Part shown: positions 46,191 to 54,548 of the stretch, piece after piece | How the letters are laid out: every line of letters starts with the position of its first letter | How positions within the stretch are numbered: the first letter of the stretch is position 1 | Source: Massilia sp. Mn16-1_5 | GTDB lineage: Bacteria > Pseudomonadota > Gammaproteobacteria > Burkholderiales > Burkholderiaceae_D | Assembly (NCBI RefSeq): GCF_004798585.1 | Contig: NZ_PPXQ01000019.1 | Coordinates: 1-64,000, forward strand | Reading direction: 5' to 3' | Length of the DNA: 64,000 nt | Program-made: the position numbers and the translations under genes | Notes under the pieces: generated by a model | Databases searched by the model: none | Told to the model about the DNA's origin: nothing | What the model saw: only the letters and a program-made list of their open reading frames with translations

Positions 46191-46209
46191 TCAATTATCA
46201 CCAATTCCG

Positions 46210-46221
46210 TGCCTTAAGGCA
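46210..46221. promoter_or_regulatory. 12-bp perfect palindrome TGCCTTAAGGCA
   Basis: Lies immediately upstream of and overlapping CATAAT (46220-46225), a possible -10. The best -35 is TTATCA at 46195-46200 with an overlong 19-base spacer, so the palindrome may be an activator or repressor site. Confidence 0.5.
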
Positions 46222-46228
46222 TAATGTT

Positions 46229-46294
46229 GCCTGTCCCGTCTCTGCACTCCGATAGAGCCAGATGCAAGCCCGCCCCAGTCGACGGGCTTTTTTT
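46229..46294 (+). ncRNA. Candidate small RNA or attenuator transcript upstream of rpoD
   Basis: A transcript starting after CATAAT would be about 65 bases and end at the terminator. It includes no start codon with ribosome-binding site. Alternatively, the terminator may attenuate rpoD or stop an unseen upstream transcript. Inferred from position only. Confidence 0.3.
46266..46294 (+). terminator. Rho-independent terminator before rpoD
   Basis: Stem AAGCCCG/CGGGCTT (46266-46272 with 46283-46289), 10-base loop, followed by five further Ts (46290-46294). Confidence 0.8.
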
Positions 46295-46524
46295 CGTTTT
46301 GACATGCACACCGCAATCCAGATCACCGCTTCCTTCATCCTTGCCAACGTCGCATCCGGCCCGGCCGCGTGCCGCCGCAGGCGAGGATGCTTCGATGGCG
46401 CTTGATTTGCGGCTTGTCCGCCCTTAGTTAGGGCCCTTCCCGATCCTTTCCCCCGGCCCGACCAGGCCGTGGTGAATCTTTGACCTCGCAGGCGCGCACC
46501 CGCCTCGACAGGAGAGTTTTTTAT

Positions 46525-49128
46525 ATGAAGAACACCGCCAAGACACTGACACTGACAGCAAAGAAAGCGCCGGCCAAGAGTGCCGCCGCGCAGCTGGCGG
46601 TGCCGAAAACCGCGACCTCCTACTTCCTCGAAACGGAAGCGGCGGCCAAGGTGACGGTGGTCAAGACCCGTTCGCGCCTGGCCTCGCTGAAAGCCCAGGC
46701 CGAGGAAGCGCCTGCGCCTGTTGAAGCCGTTGCCGAACTGCCGGTGAGCGAAGCGCCGGCCGCCGAGGCGGTCGACCTTGCTCCCGCTGACGCCGCCGAT
46801 GCTGCAGCCGCACCTGCGCCGGTTCCTGTTGTCGTTCGCAAGCGCGGCTCGAAGCTGGCGGCCCTGAAGGCCGCCGACAGCGCGCCGGCCGCCGCCGAAG
46901 CTGCGCCTGAAGTGGCCGCCGCCGACGAGGCGCCGAAAGCCGCCAAGCCGCGCGTCGCGCGCCGCATCGAGCCTGCCGCCAACACCTCGACCGTGATCCA
47001 GACCGCCGGCAGCACCGTCAGCAAGACCACCGACGCCGCCGCGCTGGCCGCGATCGACACCTCGGGCTACCTGCTGCCGCAGGTGAAGGTCCCGGGCCGC
47101 CGCGGCCGCAAGCCTAGCGAATTCACGCCGGAGAACGACGAAGTCGCGGCGCTGAACGCGGTCGAACGCGCCGAACTGAAGGCGGTGTCGAAGGCGCGCG
47201 AGCGCAAGGCCAAGGGCATGCCCTCGCTCGGCACCGAAGCCGGCTTCTCGGAAGCGGAACTGGAAAAGCGCCGCACCCAGCTGCGCAACCTGATCAACAT
47301 GGGCAAGGAGCGCGGCTACCTGACCCATGCGGAAATCAACGACCACCTGCCGGAAAACATCATCGATCCGGAAGCGATCGAAGGCATCATCGCGACCTTC
47401 AACGACATGGGCATCGCCGTCTACGAGCGCGCCCCGGAAGCGGAAATGATGCTGCTGTCGGATAACGCCGTCACGCCGACCAGCGAAGACGAAGTCGAAG
47501 CGGCCGCCGCGACCGCGCTGTCGACCGTCGACTCCGACTTCGGCCGCACGACCGACCCGGTGCGCATGTACATGCGCGAGATGGGCGCGGTGTCGCTGCT
47601 GACCCGCGAAGGCGAGATCGAGATCGCCAAGCGCATCGAGGAAGGCCTGAAGGACATGGTCCAGGCGATCTCGGCCTGCCCGACGACGATTTCGGAAATC
47701 ATCGCGCTGTCGCACAAGATCGCCGCCGACGAGCTGAAGATCGACGAGGTCGTTGACGGCTTCGTCGACCTGAACGACAACGCACCGGCGCCTGTCGCCG
47801 CGCCCGCCAAGTCCGCCGCTTCCGATGAAGAAGACGAGGAAGAGGAAGAAGTCGAGGAAGAGGAAGACGGCGACGCCGGCGGCGGCGCGGCCGGCTACTC
47901 GACCGAGCAGCTGGCACAGCTGCGCAAGGGTGCGCTGGAAAAATTCGCCCTGATCGAAGAGCAGTTCGACCGCATGGGCCACGCCTTCAAGACCACTGGC
48001 TACGGCTCGGCGGCCTACAACAAGGCGCAGGACATCATCTCGACCGAGCTGCTGGGCATCCGCTTCACCGCCAAGATCGTGGAAAAGCTGTGCGACACCC
48101 TGCGTCATCAGATGGACGAAGTGCGTGCTATCGAGCGCGCCGTGCTGGACATCTGCGTGAACCGCTGCGGCATGCCGCGCGCCCACTTCATCAAGGTCTT
48201 CCCGGGCAACGAGACCGACCTGGAATGGGGTGACCGCGAAGTCGATTGCGCCTACCCGTACAGCGCCGTTCTGGGCCGTAACCTGCCGGCGATCAAGGAA
48301 CTGCAGCAGCGCATGATCGACCTGCAGGCGCGCGTGGCGCTGCCGCTGGCCGACCTGCGCAAGATTAACAAGCAGATGGCGGCCGGCGAGAAGCGCGCCC
48401 GCACCGCGAAGCGCGAGATGACCGTCGCCAACCTGCGCCTGGTGATCTCGATCGCGAAGAAGTACATCAACCGTGGCCTGCAATTCCTCGACCTGATCCA
48501 GGAAGGCAATATCGGCCTGCTGAAGGCGGTCGACAAGTTCGAGTACCGTCGCGGTTATAAATTCTCGACCTACGCGACCTGGTGGATCCGCCAGGCGATC
48601 ACGCGTTCGATCGCGGACATGGCCCGTACCATCCGCGTGCCGGTGCACATGATCGAGACGATCAACAAGATGAACCGCATCTCGCGCCAGATCATGCAGG
48701 AAACCGGCAGCGAGCCGGATCTCGCCACCCTGGCCGCCAAGATGGAAATGCCGGAGAACAAGGTTCGCGAGATCATGAAGATCGCGAAAGAGCCGATTTC
48801 GATGGAAACCCCGATGGGCGAGGACGGCGATTCGCAGCTGGGCGACTTCATCGAGGACAACACCACCCTGGCCCCGCTGGACGCCGCGCTGCACGCGTCG
48901 ATGCGCAACGTGATCAAGGAAGTGCTGGACTCGCTGACCCCGCGCGAAGCGAAGGTGCTGCGCATGCGCTACGGCGTCGAGATGTCGAACGACCACACGC
49001 TGGAAGAAGTCGGCAAGCAGTTCGACGTCACCCGCGAGCGTATCCGCCAGATCGAAGCCAAGGCCATGAGCAAGCTGCGCCAGCCTTCGCGTTCGGACAA
49101 GCTGAAGACGTTCTTGCACGACAAATAA
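46525..49128 (+). CDS. rpoD: RNA polymerase primary sigma factor RpoD (sigma-70) with long Ala-rich N-terminal extension
   Basis: 867 residues, clearly longer than the 613 of E. coli. Residues about 1-200 are Ala/Pro/Glu-rich (alternating with Lys/Arg) and not conserved. Region 1.1-like sequence begins near [19 protein letters not shown]. Core regions follow: [19 protein letters not shown] and [17 protein letters not shown] (2.3-2.4), and C-terminal [18 protein letters not shown] (4.2). AGGAGAG lies 7-8 bases before ATG 46525. It is followed by its own terminator, so it is monocistronic at the 3' end. Confidence 0.97.
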   Translation: MKNTAKTLTLTAKKAPAKSAAAQLAVPKTATSYFLETEAAAKVTVVKTRSRLASLKAQAEEAPAPVEAVAELPVSEAPAAEAVDLAPADAADAAAAPAPVPVVVRKRGSKLAALKAADSAPAAAEAAPEVAAADEAPKAAKPRVARRIEPAANTSTVIQTAGSTVSKTTDAAALAAIDTSGYLLPQVKVPGRRGRKPSEFTPENDEVAALNAVERAELKAVSKARERKAKGMPSLGTEAGFSEAELEKRRTQLRNLINMGKERGYLTHAEINDHLPENIIDPEAIEGIIATFNDMGIAVYERAPEAEMMLLSDNAVTPTSEDEVEAAAATALSTVDSDFGRTTDPVRMYMREMGAVSLLTREGEIEIAKRIEEGLKDMVQAISACPTTISEIIALSHKIAADELKIDEVVDGFVDLNDNAPAPVAAPAKSAASDEEDEEEEEVEEEEDGDAGGGAAGYSTEQLAQLRKGALEKFALIEEQFDRMGHAFKTTGYGSAAYNKAQDIISTELLGIRFTAKIVEKLCDTLRHQMDEVRAIERAVLDICVNRCGMPRAHFIKVFPGNETDLEWGDREVDCAYPYSAVLGRNLPAIKELQQRMIDLQARVALPLADLRKINKQMAAGEKRARTAKREMTVANLRLVISIAKKYINRGLQFLDLIQEGNIGLLKAVDKFEYRRGYKFSTYATWWIRQAITRSIADMARTIRVPVHMIETINKMNRISRQIMQETGSEPDLATLAAKMEMPENKVREIMKIAKEPISMETPMGEDGDSQLGDFIEDNTTLAPLDAALHASMRNVIKEVLDSLTPREAKVLRMRYGVEMSNDHTLEEVGKQFDVTRERIRQIEAKAMSKLRQPSRSDKLKTFLHDK

Positions 49129-49145
49129 GTCTGTCGTGCTCCGTG

Positions 49146-49175
49146 AAATGCCGCTCGCTGAGCGGCATTTTTTTT
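49146..49175 (+). terminator. Rho-independent terminator of rpoD
   Basis: Perfect 10-bp stem (49146-49155 with 49161-49170), 5-base loop, T-run to 49175. Confidence 0.9.
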
Positions 49176-49226
49176 GTCCTCTTGCTTGTTCACTAATGGC
49201 CGGGCGGACGATCGGGCGGAATCACA

Positions 49227-49244
49227 ACAGTTTCTTGAAACTGT
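49227..49244. promoter_or_regulatory. 18-bp palindrome ACAGTTTC-TT-GAAACTGT upstream of the chemotaxis receptor gene
   Basis: Perfect 8-bp arms, 96 bases before the start at 49340 and about 24 bases upstream of a possible -35 TTGACG (49268-49273). The -10 at 17 bases is weak (GAAGAT). No sigma-28 consensus seen. Confidence 0.5.
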
Positions 49245-49339
49245 ATAAACGCTTCCGGGTAAACAAGTTGACGCTTGCTTATCCAGGCGGGAAGATGCGG
49301 TAAGGCAACATTGTCACCAATTCTCACATCTCACCTCCC

Positions 49340-51265
49340 ATGTCCGCCCACTTCCTGCGTCGCCTGTCGATCAAGGCCAAGCTCATGCTCAGCATGGGCG
49401 CCTGCCTGCTGCTCTTTATCCTCATTTCCGCCGCCCTCAGCGTGACCCTCACCGGGCGCAGCCTGAGCGAGCGCGCCGTCGAGCAGGAGCTGCCGGCCGT
49501 CGTCGGCGAGATCCGCAACGACATCCTGCGCCAGATCGGCGGCCCGGCCACGGCCTCGCTGGCGATCGCCAACAACACCTTCCTGCAGGCCTGGGAACGC
49601 GACAACCTGGCCGATAGCGGCCTCGACGCCTGGCGCGCCTACGCCGCCAGGGTCAAGGACGTCAACCAGGCGGTGACCGTGTTCTGGGCCTCCCCGAGCC
49701 AGATGAAGTTCATGGACCAGGGCGGCCTCAGCTACATGATGGAAAAGGGCAATCCGCGCGACAAGTGGATGGACGAATTCCTTGCCACCGGCAAGGCCTA
49801 TGCGCTGAACCTCGATCCGGATCCGAAGACGGGTGAAATGAAGCTGTTCATCAATGCGCGCGTCGAGGCGGGCGAGGGCAAGCTGGCCGTCGCGGGCCTG
49901 GGCTTGTCGGTGAAGGCGATGGCCGACGCCGTGCGCGCACACAAGGTCGGCAAGTCGGGCCACGTGTTCCTGGCGCGCGCGGACGGCACCATCGTCCTGC
50001 ACCGCGAGGCGACACTTTCCGACGGCGAGCACAACATGAAGGACTTGCCGGGCTTCGGCGCCGACTTGATCCGCACCCTGTTCGACAAGAAGCAATTCAC
50101 CCACGCGGCCCACGATTCCCCTCGAGGCAAGCTGATCGTCGCGTCCTCCTACGTGCCGGAACTGGGCATGTACGTCGTCGCCGAGGTGCCGGAAAGCGAA
50201 GTGCTGGGCGACCTGGCGCGCTCGGCCACGATCGCGGCCCTGGCGGCCGGCGTGGTCGGCGGCGGCATCGGCCTGTTCGTGCTCTTCCTGGTCAGCCGCG
50301 CGATCGCCGCGCCGGTGGCGCGTGCCGCCGCCATGCTGGGCGAGATCGCCGAGGGCAAGGGCGACCTGACGCGGCGCATGCCGGTCGAAAGCGGCGACGA
50401 GGTCGGTGCGCTGGCCGACGCCTTCAACCGCTTCGTCTCCTCGCTGAACCACACGATGAGCGAAGTGCGCCGCAGCAGCCAGGCGATCGCCGGGGCGTCG
50501 AGCGAAATCGCGGCCGGCAACATGAATCTGTCGAGCCGCACCGAAGCCCAGGCCTCGAGCCTGGAAGAGACGGCGGCCGCAATGGAGGAATTGACCTCGA
50601 CCGTGCGCCAGAACGCCGAGAACGCGCGCCAGGCCAACAGCCTGGTGAGTTCGGCCAGCGAGCAGGCGCACAAGGGCGGGCAGGTGGTGGGCGAAGTCGT
50701 CAGCACCATGGGTTCGATCACGGAGAGCTCGCGCAAGATCGCCGACATCATCGGCGTCATCGACGGCATCGCCTTCCAGACCAATATCCTGGCCCTGAAT
50801 GCGGCGGTGGAAGCGGCGCGCGCGGGCGAGCAGGGCCGCGGTTTCGCGGTCGTCGCCAGCGAAGTGCGCAACCTGGCGCAGCGTTCGGCCGCGGCCGCGA
50901 AGGAGATCAAGGCCCTGATCGACGCCTCGGTGCGGGAAGTCGAGACAGGCGCGCGCCTGGTCGACACGGCCGGCGCGACGATGAACGGTATCGTGCAGGC
51001 GGTGGGGCGCGTGGCCGGCCTGATGCGCGAGATCGACGCCGCCAGCAGCGAGCAAAGCCAGGGCATCGGCCAGGTCAACCAGTCGATCGCGACCATGGAC
51101 GACGTCACCCAGCAGAACGCGGCCCTGGTCGAGGAGGCGGCCGCCGCGGCCAGTGCGCTGGAAGAGCAGACCGCGGCGCTGGCGCAGGTGGTCGGCGGCT
51201 TCAAGCTCGAGGACGCGCCGGCGCCGCAGCTGCCGGGACGCGCACTGGCCGTCTTGCCGGCCTGA
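49340..51265 (+). CDS. Methyl-accepting chemotaxis protein
   Basis: 641 residues. Membrane helix about 13-37, a periplasmic Cache-like sensor (to about 295), second helix about 296-318, HAMP ([20 protein letters not shown]), and a signalling domain with the conserved tip [20 protein letters not shown] and [17 protein letters not shown]. Detects a small molecule outside and controls CheA. No chemotaxis genes lie next to it; the ligand is unknown. Confidence 0.93.
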   Translation: MSAHFLRRLSIKAKLMLSMGACLLLFILISAALSVTLTGRSLSERAVEQELPAVVGEIRNDILRQIGGPATASLAIANNTFLQAWERDNLADSGLDAWRAYAARVKDVNQAVTVFWASPSQMKFMDQGGLSYMMEKGNPRDKWMDEFLATGKAYALNLDPDPKTGEMKLFINARVEAGEGKLAVAGLGLSVKAMADAVRAHKVGKSGHVFLARADGTIVLHREATLSDGEHNMKDLPGFGADLIRTLFDKKQFTHAAHDSPRGKLIVASSYVPELGMYVVAEVPESEVLGDLARSATIAALAAGVVGGGIGLFVLFLVSRAIAAPVARAAAMLGEIAEGKGDLTRRMPVESGDEVGALADAFNRFVSSLNHTMSEVRRSSQAIAGASSEIAAGNMNLSSRTEAQASSLEETAAAMEELTSTVRQNAENARQANSLVSSASEQAHKGGQVVGEVVSTMGSITESSRKIADIIGVIDGIAFQTNILALNAAVEAARAGEQGRGFAVVASEVRNLAQRSAAAAKEIKALIDASVREVETGARLVDTAGATMNGIVQAVGRVAGLMREIDAASSEQSQGIGQVNQSIATMDDVTQQNAALVEEAAAAASALEEQTAALAQVVGGFKLEDAPAPQLPGRALAVLPA

Positions 51266-51352
51266 GCCGCAACCAGGCGCGCAATCGGGCGATGCGGCTG
51301 AGCCGGCGGCGGTAGAATCGGACATCTTGTCTGCACCGCCTGGAGCCCGCGC

Positions 51353-52183
51353 ATGTCCCGACCGCCCGCCCGCCGCCTGTCCCGTTTGCCCCTCTGCCTG
51401 GCGCTGCTCGCCTGGCTGCCGGCGCATGCCCAGGAGCAGTCGTTCGACGACGCGCTCAAGACCGACCGGCCCGATTTCGTCGAATCGAGCGAATCCGTGG
51501 GCAAGGGCCGCTTCCATGTCGAGACGAGCTTGCTGGTCGAACGCGAGCGCAGCAGCGAGGAGCGCGCACGCACTTACTCGATGCCGACCATGCTGCGTTA
51601 TGGCCTGAGCGATGCGCTCGAAGTGCGCATCGAGAGCGAGGGGCGCACCGTCCAGCATGTGCGAGACAGGGAAAGCGGCGAACGCAGCACGACGGCCGGC
51701 TATGCCGACTCGTCCATCGGCCTGCTCTGGCACCTCATGGATAACGAAGGCACGCGGCCGTCGCTCGGTGTGCTGGTCGACGCGACCCTGCCGACCGGCT
51801 CGAACGCCTTGCGCGGCAAGGGTGTACGACCCTCGCTGCGCGTGGTCGGCGAGTGGGAACTGCCGGGCGACATGGAACTCGGCATGATGCCGGGCATCGC
51901 CTACCAGCACGAGGAAGAGAACGACCGCAGTACGCCGCGCCATACCTACGGCCTGTTCGGCATCGTGCTCGACAAGGCCTTCAGCGAGCGCTTCCACGGC
52001 CTGGCGGAGATCACGCTGCCGCGCATCGCCCACGCCCGCCACGGCGGCACGCAGGCGACCTTCGATGTGGGCGCCACCTATCTGCTGAGCAGGGACTGCC
52101 AGCTCGATACCCTGTTCTCGCGCGGGTTGAACCAGCGCACGCCGTACGCCAGCTGGACGCTAGGACTGTCGATTCGCCTCTAG
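51353..52183 (+). CDS. Outer-membrane transporter-like protein (MetA pathway of phenol degradation family)
   Basis: 276 residues, signal peptide (cleavage likely after AHAQ). Begins the family motif LKTDRPDFVESSESVGKGRF, then beta-strand repeats ending LGLSIRL. The PF13557-type family is annotated as outer-membrane transport or phenol-degradation meta-pathway, but evidence for that role in this organism is absent. Confidence 0.8.
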   Translation: MSRPPARRLSRLPLCLALLAWLPAHAQEQSFDDALKTDRPDFVESSESVGKGRFHVETSLLVERERSSEERARTYSMPTMLRYGLSDALEVRIESEGRTVQHVRDRESGERSTTAGYADSSIGLLWHLMDNEGTRPSLGVLVDATLPTGSNALRGKGVRPSLRVVGEWELPGDMELGMMPGIAYQHEEENDRSTPRHTYGLFGIVLDKAFSERFHGLAEITLPRIAHARHGGTQATFDVGATYLLSRDCQLDTLFSRGLNQRTPYASWTLGLSIRL

Positions 52184-52309
52184 GCGGCTCATGCTTTCAA
52201 GTTATGCGACACGCACCCAATTTCATTGGTTGCTGTGATTTCACGCGCGTAATCTGTTAGGCGGATGGCAACATCGGGCGCGAGGAGAGGCGCCGCGGAT
52301 CGCCACCGG

Positions 52310-52326
52310 TGCACCAAAGTGGTGCG
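52310..52326. promoter_or_regulatory. NtrC-like palindrome TGCACCA-AAG-TGGTGCG
   Basis: 17 bases matching the NtrC consensus TGCACYANNNTGGTGCA at every position but the last. It lies 28-44 bases before the GHL10-gene start. No sigma-54 -24/-12 element was found nearby, so it may be a chance or other-factor palindrome. Confidence 0.35.
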
Positions 52327-52353
52327 CCCACTCAACCTCGCAAAAAACAGAAT

Positions 52354-54504
52354 ATGAAAAAACTTTTGCTTGCCGCGGCAGCCAGTGTGCTTGCCGCGTC
52401 CCTGGCGCACGCCGATACGACGGGCTTTTCACCGAAACGCGAACTGCGCGGCGTGTGGATCAGTACCCACCTGAGCCTGGACTGGCCGAACCGTACCCAG
52501 ACCCCGGAGCAGCAGCGCGCCGCGCTGACCGCCATCCTCGACCACAATGTGGCGACCGGCATGAACGCCGCCTTCCTGCAGGTGCGCAGCCAGTCCGACG
52601 CCATGTATCCGAGCGAACTGGAACCCTGGTCCTACTATCTGACCAACAACCAGGGCAGCGCCCCGGCGCCGAGCTGGGACCCGCTGCAGTTCGCGATCGA
52701 TGAATCGCGCAAGCGCGGCCTCGAATTCCACGCCTGGATCAATCCCTACCGCGCGGTGGCGAACACGGCGACCGAGACCAATACCGCCCAGTACGCGGCG
52801 AACCATGTCTCGCGCACCCATCCGGAATGGATGCTCCAGGTGGGGACGGTGAAAATCCTGAACCCGGGCCTGGCAGCCGTGCGCGAGCACGTGACGCAGG
52901 TGATCATGGACATCGTCGAACGCTACGACGTCGACGGCATCCATTTCGACGATTATTTTTATCCGGCCGGCACCATCAACGACGACGCGGCCTATGCGCT
53001 TGACCCGCGCGGCTTCCCGGCCACCACGGCCGGGCGCGCCGACTGGCGCCGCGACAACATCAACCTGCTGATTGCCGGTGTCAACGAGCGTATCCGGGCT
53101 GTAAAACCCTGGGTCAAATTCGGGGTCTCGCCCTCGGGCATCTACCGCAGCAGCACCGACCCGGCGATCGGCTCGCCGACGTCCGCCGGCGCTTCCCAGC
53201 ATTACCTGAGCAATTTCGCCGACACCCGCAGCTGGCTGCGCGAGGGCTGGGTCGATTACCTGGCGCCCCAGGTCTACTGGTACATCGGCCAGGCGGGCTC
53301 GGACTACAAGCTGCTCGTGCCGTGGTGGAACGAGAACGCTTTTGGCCGCCACATGTACATCGGCATCGCCGACTACAAGATGGGCACCGCCGGCTGGACG
53401 GACCCGAAGCAGGTCGCCAACCAGATCGCCCTGAACCGCGCGCAGACTCACATCGCCGGCCAGATTCACTTCCGCCACGCCTTCCTGCAGGCCAATCCGC
53501 TGGGCTACCGCACGGACCTGCAGCAGAACGTGTACAAGCGGCCGGCCCTGATTCCGGCGATGCCGTGGAAGAGCACCGTTGCGCCGCAGGCCCCATCCGG
53601 CCTGGCTGCGTCCCAGGGTGAAAACGCCCTCGTGCTGAGCTGGGCACAGCCGGGCGACACGCGCGACGAGCTGGAGAAAGTGCGCCAGTTTGCCGTCTAC
53701 CGTTCGGCCGACAGCAACATCGACATCGAAGCCCCGCAGAACCTGCTGGGCGTGACGCACGGCACGGCCAACGCCTATGCCGACACCAGGGCCGAAGCCG
53801 GGCAGTATTACTACTACACGGTGACGGCCCTGAACCGCCTGAGCAACGAGAGCGCCGCGGCGAACGTCGTCAGCAACGACTTCGAGGCGCCTGTGGTGCG
53901 CACGCGCGACGCGTCGCTGACCCTGGCGAACGGCAGCGCCAGCCTGCAGCCGGCCGATATCGACGGCGGCAGCAGCGACAACTGGGGCATCGCCTCGCTC
54001 GGCGCCTCGCAGACGCGCTTCAGCTGCGGCGACATCGGGACGCGCAAGGTGGTCCTGAGCGCGGTCGACAAGGCGGGCCTGAGCGCTTCCGCGGAGGCCT
54101 CCGTGAGTGTGCTGGGACGCGTGCCGCAACCGGCCATCATGACCAGCACGAATGCGATCACCCTCGGTTACGGCGCGCAGAGCGTGACGCTCAGCGCCAG
54201 CGATGCCGGAGCGGGAACGACGCTGGCATGGACGCCGGCCGCGGGCCTGGTGGCGAATGGCGCGACGGCGAGCTTCACGCCGGCGGCAGCCGGCAGCTAT
54301 ACCTTCAGCGTGCAGGCCGTCAGCGAAAGCGGCTGCCCGGCCATGGCGACCGTCACGGTGCCTGTCATCGACGCGCGCTGTGGCGACGACAAGGTGGCCG
54401 TGTGCCACAAGCCGGAGCAGGGCGGCGCCGGCACCATCTGCGTGGCGCCGAGTGCCGTGCAGGCCTTCATCCGCAAGGGCGAGACGCTGGGCAGCTGCTC
54501 GTAA
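52354..54504 (+). CDS. GHL10-family (DUF187) glycoside hydrolase-like exported protein
   Basis: 716 residues, signal peptide (cleavage likely after LAHA). Catalytic-type TIM barrel (about 25-390) with RELRGVWISTHLSLDWPN, AAFLQVRSQSDAMYPSELEP and HFDDYFYPAG. A fibronectin type III-like domain (about 410-505) follows, then an Ig-like region, and a C-terminal cysteine-containing module (AVCHKPEQGG ... TICVAPSAVQAF). Homologues process peptidoglycan or other polysaccharide; substrate uncertain. ATG 52354 (MKKLLLAAA) chosen as it starts the signal peptide. Confidence 0.88.
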   Translation: MKKLLLAAAASVLAASLAHADTTGFSPKRELRGVWISTHLSLDWPNRTQTPEQQRAALTAILDHNVATGMNAAFLQVRSQSDAMYPSELEPWSYYLTNNQGSAPAPSWDPLQFAIDESRKRGLEFHAWINPYRAVANTATETNTAQYAANHVSRTHPEWMLQVGTVKILNPGLAAVREHVTQVIMDIVERYDVDGIHFDDYFYPAGTINDDAAYALDPRGFPATTAGRADWRRDNINLLIAGVNERIRAVKPWVKFGVSPSGIYRSSTDPAIGSPTSAGASQHYLSNFADTRSWLREGWVDYLAPQVYWYIGQAGSDYKLLVPWWNENAFGRHMYIGIADYKMGTAGWTDPKQVANQIALNRAQTHIAGQIHFRHAFLQANPLGYRTDLQQNVYKRPALIPAMPWKSTVAPQAPSGLAASQGENALVLSWAQPGDTRDELEKVRQFAVYRSADSNIDIEAPQNLLGVTHGTANAYADTRAEAGQYYYYTVTALNRLSNESAAANVVSNDFEAPVVRTRDASLTLANGSASLQPADIDGGSSDNWGIASLGASQTRFSCGDIGTRKVVLSAVDKAGLSASAEASVSVLGRVPQPAIMTSTNAITLGYGAQSVTLSASDAGAGTTLAWTPAAGLVANGATASFTPAAAGSYTFSVQAVSESGCPAMATVTVPVIDARCGDDKVAVCHKPEQGGAGTICVAPSAVQAFIRKGETLGSCS

Positions 54505-54548
54505 TGTGGTAAACGGTACCGGACCATTCGGCCGGTACCGTTTGTCGA

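Larger units (their letters stand above)
45947..46524. other. 578-bp divergent intergenic region of proQ-like and rpoD
   Basis: No coding sequence supported. It holds a 20-bp palindrome (46171-46190), a 12-bp perfect palindrome (46210-46221), a -10-like CATAAT (46220-46225) and a terminator (46266-46294) that points toward rpoD. A TATGAT at 46077-46082 could be a farther upstream start. The order suggests a short terminated transcript or an attenuator in front of rpoD. Confidence 0.6.

Noticed and set aside
46085-46265. 6S RNA or tRNA in the proQ/rpoD gap
   Set aside because: No cloverleaf, no CCA-type 3' end, and no long rod-like pairing expected for 6S RNA could be drawn.
46198-49119. 973-codon open frame antisense to rpoD
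   Set aside because: Mirror of rpoD codon structure; His/Arg/Asp-rich product without domain features or ribosome-binding site.
49331-52042. 903-codon open frame antisense to the chemotaxis receptor and next gene
   Set aside because: Spans two well-supported genes on the other strand and shows no recognisable protein family.
52184-52309. Sigma-54 promoter to go with the NtrC-like site
   Set aside because: No TGGCAC-N5-TTGCA-type element with correct GG/GC spacing was found.
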